From: CAVQRC01 sp963715045
GTDB lineage: Bacteria; Planctomycetota; Planctomycetia; Pirellulales; Lacipirellulaceae
Direction: 5' to 3'
Assembly (NCBI GenBank): GCA_963715045.1
Contig: CAVQRC010000008.1
Location: 319,241 to 383,240, forward strand
DNA: 64,000 nt
Position 1 is the first letter of the stretch; the number at the start of each line of letters is the position of its first letter. This document shows, one piece after another, positions 60,631 through 64,000 of this stretch. The translations under genes and the position numbers were made by a program. The notes under the pieces were generated by a model. It saw nothing but the letters and a program-made list of their open reading frames with translations. It had not been told where the DNA came from and ran no database searches.

Positions 60631-60918
60631 TCAGATCCCTTCGGCCGCGAGCTCTTCCATAGCCCGCTTGTGGGATCGGCTGGACTCTTCCGCGGACCAC
60701 TTCTTGCGAATTGGGCGGTTGGTCGCTTCGAGGAACCGTTCCACCGCCTCCCGCGTGGTGTACCGCCGCCCCCCAATCGTCCCGGTTTCCAAAACGACGC
60801 CTTTGGATCCGCGCACGCTCCAGCGGTAGACGGTTGACGCGGATGGCCGCGACGGAATGTACCTCGGGGCCTCGTTGCAGAGCCCGATGGGCGCTCCCTT
60901 GGTGAAATCTATGGCCAT
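60631..60918 (-). CDS. DUF1580 protein, predicted excisionase-like DNA-binding protein
   Basis: 95 aa. RYIPSRPSASTVYRWSVRGSKGVVLETGTIGGRRYTTREAVERFLEA is the DUF1580 winged-helix-like pattern found almost only in Planctomycetota, resembling MerR/Xis-type helix-turn-helix proteins. In integrative elements these lie near the integrase and are assumed to regulate or direct excision. Intact. The upstream region (60919-61113) is AT-richer and carries several GTGCA motifs that could be its binding sites. Confidence 0.8.
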   Translation of the reverse strand: MAIDFTKGAPIGLCNEAPRYIPSRPSASTVYRWSVRGSKGVVLETGTIGGRRYTTREAVERFLEATNRPIRKKWSAEESSRSHKRAMEELAAEGI

Positions 60919-60964
60919 GGCTTTCTCCGATGATGATTGCTGCGATTACCAAATCGCATCGCAA

Positions 60965-61166
60965 ATGCATTCAGCACGGTGAAGCTTAGAGAGCAGCTGA
61001 GAGGCTTCAAGAATGCACTTTTAGAAGTGCAAAGCGGTGCATACTTGCTCGCGGAGCCGCTCACTCAGCCATGCAAATGCGAACGGTGCGAGGCAAGTTT
61101 TCCAGAAATTTTTTCAGATCGTCAAAGTGCAGGGGCGTGCACCACTGAAGTGCATGGGCTTGCACC
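60965..61166. repeat. Cluster of GTGCA/TGCAC motifs upstream of DUF1580
   Basis: A perfect inverted repeat TGCACTT-TTAG-AAGTGCA (61014-61031) is accompanied by GGTGCAT (61036), AAAGTGCA (61124-61131), CGTGCAC (61136-61142), AAGTGCA (61148-61154) and TTGCACC (61160-61166). The rightmost copies overlap the 3' end of the neighbouring hypothetical gene. Candidate operator sites. Confidence 0.5.
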
Positions 61167-62030
61167 TAGCGCCGGGAGCATCGCCGCAGGAGGGCAGCTC
61201 GATGTGTTCGTCTAATGCGAACTTGTCGACGGCTTTCCGGATTGCACTGCGTTCGATTTTCGGGAGTCCGTCTGTGTTGCTTTGCAGTTGACGGTGTAGC
61301 TCCTTCCAGCTTTTCCCCTGCAATCTGAGCTGCGTGAGCCAGGCGTTTCGACGACGCTTCAACGGTTGGGTGTGGTCCCCAAAGATGAGCTTGCACTTGT
61401 CCTCGCCGGCCGGGTCGCTCTGCTTGCCTCGATCGTCACCGCCCGCGGGTGGCGAATGCTGGTCCGCAGGTTGGGGGGCGTCGTCGGCGGGCGACGGCAG
61501 AATATGATCGATGGAGGATTCCAACTTTTCGTGGTCTTTCAGCTCCCGAAAATCCCAGCAAATGTACGCAGGTGCCAAGTCGCTGCATCGGGCGTGCACC
61601 ATCACGCGAATCATTTGCCAGTTGTTCTTTATACTCTTGAGCAACGTGGCCTCTGGAATCGCGTTGCGGTCGCACGTGTCTGCGGCAACATATATAGCAC
61701 GCTCGAGTTCATGCAGGTCAAACTCCAACTGAATCAAGCACTCGAGGCGGAATCCGAATCTCCCCATTCCGACCGTCCCAGCACGCCGACACCGGGGTGC
61801 AGGCGTAGCGTTAGATTTGCTCTTTCGGCTTCGTTTTCTTCGTGCAGTTTCCGCGTGCTCTCGGCGAATTCCTCCAAGATTGCACCAGTCTGCTCGCGAA
61901 TTCGATCTCTTTCCGGCGTTCGTTCCAGGGTACTGGGTTTCTCTCCTCTCAGTGAGCACATGCGGTCAGTCAGATTCCGCATGATTCGCTCCAGTGCATT
62001 ATCTAGACGTCTTAAGTTTGACTTGCCCAT
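61114..62030 (-). CDS. Hypothetical protein of the element, one frameshift
   Basis: About 305 aa from ATG 62030 (MGKSNLRRLDNALERIMRNL). The N-terminal ~80 residues are helical and charged (RIREQTGAILEEFAESTRKLHEENEAER), probably coiled coil. The middle has FDLHELERAIYVAADTCDRN and CWDFRELKDHEKLESSIDH, and the C-terminal ~70 residues look like a helix-turn-helix (NAWLTQLRLQGKSWKELHRQLQ). The frame breaks near 61755 between LGRSEW and GRFGFRLECL. GC content is lower than in flanking genes. No family recognised; DNA-binding suggested by the C-terminus. Confidence 0.55.
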
Positions 62031-62145
62031 CGATTTCCTTTGGGACCAAGCTGGCCACCTCTGCGACTCCCCAGAGGTGACGAGCGACAGCGGCAGCCAT
62101 GCGGCGGAGCGACCCACCTACTTGCTCTCACGTGTAAATGTCATG

Positions 62146-63330
62146 TCAGCCGATCTCTCGAGCGACCTTGCTCGCCACTGATCGATCGGCTTCGGCGTAA
62201 ACTTGTGTGATCTTGGCGTTGGAGTGCCCGCACACGACCTGGGCGGCGTCCAGTCCGTACTTGCTGCGGATCTCGGTGGCAGCCGTATGCCGCAATCGGT
62301 TGGGATTCCAAAGGGGGACGCCGGCCATTCTGGCTGCCAGGTGCACGGCCCGCCGATAGCTGTCCACAGTGTACGCCTGGCCGGCGTCCCGCTTGCCGTT
62401 ACGCTTGGGTCGGTCACCAGGTTGGTTGCCGCAGCCCATGGGTGTTTTGCGGCTCTCATGATCCCGCTGGCGGCGTTCGCGGACCGCATCCTGGGGACTG
62501 AACACGGGTGCGTTGGACGGTCGCAGCAGCCGCGGCAGCAGAATCTGCTGGGCCTGAGGGCCGATCGCAATTGTGCGGAGTTTGCCGCGGGTCTGGGTCT
62601 TGTGTCGGTGGGGTTTGTAGTTCCACACCTCCGAGTCCGTGCGGTCGATGTCGGCGGGCCTCATGATCACAAGTTCTCCAGGCCGGCAGCCGGTGAGCCG
62701 CTGGAAGCGGACCATGTCGCGGACCGTGGGCATCAGATAGGGCAGGGTGGCCTCGATGTCGGCGTCAGGAACACAGGTCACCGGCTCGGTTTCACGGGCC
62801 GTCGTGTGGCCCTGGCGGAGTCCTTCCACCGTGTCGAGCGCTTGATGAACGGTGGCGGGGATCAGCTCTTCGCTGGCGGCCCACTTAAACATCCGTTTGA
62901 CGCGGGTGACGGTGCGGTTGATGTAGCCGCGGCTCAGGTTGCGTTGGGGATCGTCGACGAGTTTCTTGCGGAGTGTTTTGAGGGCCACGGGTCCAAACTC
63001 GATCGCAGATGTCTCGGCGTACAGTTTCTTGACGCGGCCGATCATCCGCTTCTCGTGGTCGAGCATCTTGGGATCGGTAGCGTAGTACTCTTTAACGTGC
63101 CGAAGATAAGCGGCGCAGATTTCCGCCACTGAGGGCGAGGCGTCCGCCGGATGCGGTGCGGCACGGCCGCGACGAAGATACTCCTCCACTTCGCGGTCGT
63201 ACGCCTCGAGACTCTTCTTGCTGTTGTAGCGGCCGGGAAGATAGATCTTCCGGCCGCCGAGACTGACGACGCCGCGTCCCGAGGACTTGTGGTGACGATA
63301 CGCGGGGAGACGCTTGTTGAGCTTGGGCAT
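62146..63330 (-). CDS. Tyrosine recombinase / integrase
   Basis: 394 aa, intact. N-terminal arm-binding and SAM-like core-binding region (AAYLRHVKEYYATDPKML, RGYINRTVTRVKRMFKWAASEELI), then the catalytic domain: Arg I in LTGCRPGELVIMR; box II NRLRHTAATEI, with Asn at the position usually His, as I recall from planctomycete integrases; GHSNAKITQVYAE supplies the His and the Tyr nucleophile. It lies 118 bp from the 3' end of tRNA-Ala, the expected attachment site. It presumably integrates and excises the 54.5-63.4 kb element. Confidence 0.92.
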   Translation of the reverse strand: MPKLNKRLPAYRHHKSSGRGVVSLGGRKIYLPGRYNSKKSLEAYDREVEEYLRRGRAAPHPADASPSVAEICAAYLRHVKEYYATDPKMLDHEKRMIGRVKKLYAETSAIEFGPVALKTLRKKLVDDPQRNLSRGYINRTVTRVKRMFKWAASEELIPATVHQALDTVEGLRQGHTTARETEPVTCVPDADIEATLPYLMPTVRDMVRFQRLTGCRPGELVIMRPADIDRTDSEVWNYKPHRHKTQTRGKLRTIAIGPQAQQILLPRLLRPSNAPVFSPQDAVRERRQRDHESRKTPMGCGNQPGDRPKRNGKRDAGQAYTVDSYRRAVHLAARMAGVPLWNPNRLRHTAATEIRSKYGLDAAQVVCGHSNAKITQVYAEADRSVASKVAREIG

Positions 63331-63448
63331 TGCAAACCTCGTTCCAGAGCCAAAGGGGATGTGCCCCCTTTGCGCCGGGTATCCGCAGGCTGCACTGCCG
63401 ACCGCCGGCAGGTATCTAAGACAAGATTCAGCAACAATTTAGATGCAG

Positions 63449-63521
63449 TGGAGCCGAGGGGGTTCGAACCCCTGACCTCCGGCTTGCAAAGCCGGCGCTC
63501 TCCCAACTGAGCTACGACCCC
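63449..63521 (-). tRNA. tRNA-Ala (TGC anticodon)
   Basis: 73 nt on the minus strand with acceptor GGGGTCG/CGGCTCC (G-T wobbles at pairs 3 and 5), D arm TAGCTCAGTTGGGAGAGC, anticodon stem CCGGC/GCCGG with loop TTTGCAA, T arm CAGGG-GTTCGAA-CCCCC region and discriminator A; CCA not encoded. The 3' end faces the integrase gene, making it the probable attB/attR. No second copy of its 3' end was found by eye in the window. Confidence 0.93.
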
Positions 63522-63665
63522 GATCGAATTGGGCGGCAACTACTTCCACCCGCTTCCTTCGCGACATCGTAGGTTACAAATGCGGGCGGGGAAAGGGCGG
63601 TGGCTGCGGTATATTGGCGACGCGTTGCTTGAGTACTTTCGAAGTCTTCCTTTCGGACATATCCA

Positions 63666-64000
63666 TTGGCTGCATCGTCTAGTGACTACCTCTTAGGTAC
63701 CGCCGTCGCCGAGTTCGAACGGCTCGGCTTTCAACACCAGGTGTGGCTGGCCGAGACGACCGACCTGCTGAACCGGGCCGGGTTTCATCACGGCCAGCGA
63801 CTGATCGACCTGGGGTGCGGGCCTGGATTCGCGACCATCGACCTGCTGCACCGCGTGGGGCCCTCCGGGCGGGTGACCGCGGTCGACAACGAACCGCTCT
63901 ATCTCGAGGCCGTGCGTGCGAGGGCCGGGCAACTGGGCCTGGATCATCTCGACGTCGTGCAGGCCGATGCCCATGAATTCGAACTCGCGGACCGCCAGGA
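63666..64000 (+). CDS. SAM-dependent methyltransferase, partial (runs off right edge)
   Basis: 111 codons from a TTG at 63666: LAASSSDYLLGTAVAEFERL then QRLIDLGCGPGFATIDLLHRVGP, the class-I motif I (D-x-G-C-G-P-G), and AVDNEPLYLEAV as motif II. Continues beyond the window. The TTG start is tentative because the frame is open further upstream. It lies outside the tRNA-Ala element. Confidence 0.8.
   Translation, partial: MAASSSDYLLGTAVAEFERLGFQHQVWLAETTDLLNRAGFHHGQRLIDLGCGPGFATIDLLHRVGPSGRVTAVDNEPLYLEAVRARAGQLGLDHLDVVQADAHEFELADRQ

Noticed and set aside
59469..60776. A 435-codon minus-strand frame
   Set aside because: Only its last ~85 codons (the acidic-tail protein) look coding; the upstream part is low-complexity Arg/Ser/Pro and overlaps DUF1580 in another frame.
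61734..62117. Separate small gene at the 5' side of the hypothetical protein
   Set aside because: Its end and the following frame join into one protein after a single-base shift near 61755, so it was merged with 61114-62030.

Overview
The window is high-GC, gene-dense DNA from a planctomycete, most likely a Pirellulales-like member of Planctomycetota. The evidence is the combination of DUF1549/DUF1553 cytochrome-type proteins with DUF1501 proteins, DUF1080 and DUF6807 proteins, PEP-CTERM and dockerin surface proteins, the N-terminal LGLESLEARNAPG surface-protein motif, DUF1580, a sulfatase, and the MoxR/DUF58/BatA/DUF4159 cluster. No rRNA or CRISPR array was seen. Two tRNA genes are present: Met(CAT) at 49887-49960 and Ala(TGC) at 63449-63521, minus strand.

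Layout. 1-10.9 kb: a partial DinB protein, an HD-domain protein, a DUF6807-acetylxylan esterase fusion, an MBL-fold hydrolase, and the planctomycete set DUF1549/1553 + DUF1501 + DUF1080. 11.2-13.7 kb: TadE/TadG-type pilus-like genes. 13.8-15.5 kb (minus): a secreted protein with three phage tail-collar domains, a dockerin and a PEP-CTERM tail. 15.8-26.5 kb: one collinear operon, MoxR ATPase, DUF58, BatA-like, a very large coiled-coil membrane protein, a VWA membrane protein and DUF4159. 26.57-27.02 kb: an array of hairpin-forming repeats. 27.2-45.5 kb: Uma2 nuclease, SWIM/SNF2 helicase, two DUF1501 proteins, two PEP-CTERM proteins, a CIA30-esterase, a methyltransferase/hydrolase composite, and a probable tetR-sulfatase-DUF1254 operon with a 38-bp palindromic operator.

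45.5-54.2 kb is a graveyard. It holds a shattered glutamate-synthase-like gene, fragments of a pentapeptide-type and a REP-transposase-type gene, an integrase 3' end that overlaps tRNA-Met antisense, a truncated PKD surface protein, and a decayed SUMF1-PEP-CTERM gene. Intact genes here are an isochorismatase-family hydrolase, a near-intact DinB protein and a small conserved protein.

54.5-63.5 kb looks like an integrative element next to tRNA-Ala with its own replication module, all on the minus strand: tyrosine integrase, a hypothetical protein, a DUF1580 DNA-binding protein, a small acidic-tailed protein that may act as an SSB analogue, a prim-pol/AAA ATPase, and a family-A DNA polymerase. 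A 0.55-kb array of palindromic TTGACCTGGGTCAA sites lies between and into the last two genes. This is the most interesting system in the window.

Caveat. Many genes are interrupted by single-base frameshifts, often at G, A or C homopolymers where removing or adding one base restores a family-typical sequence. Most look like residual indels of a long-read or draft assembly, so genes are given as whole loci with the break positions noted. Genes with lesions every ~150 bp are called pseudogenes.
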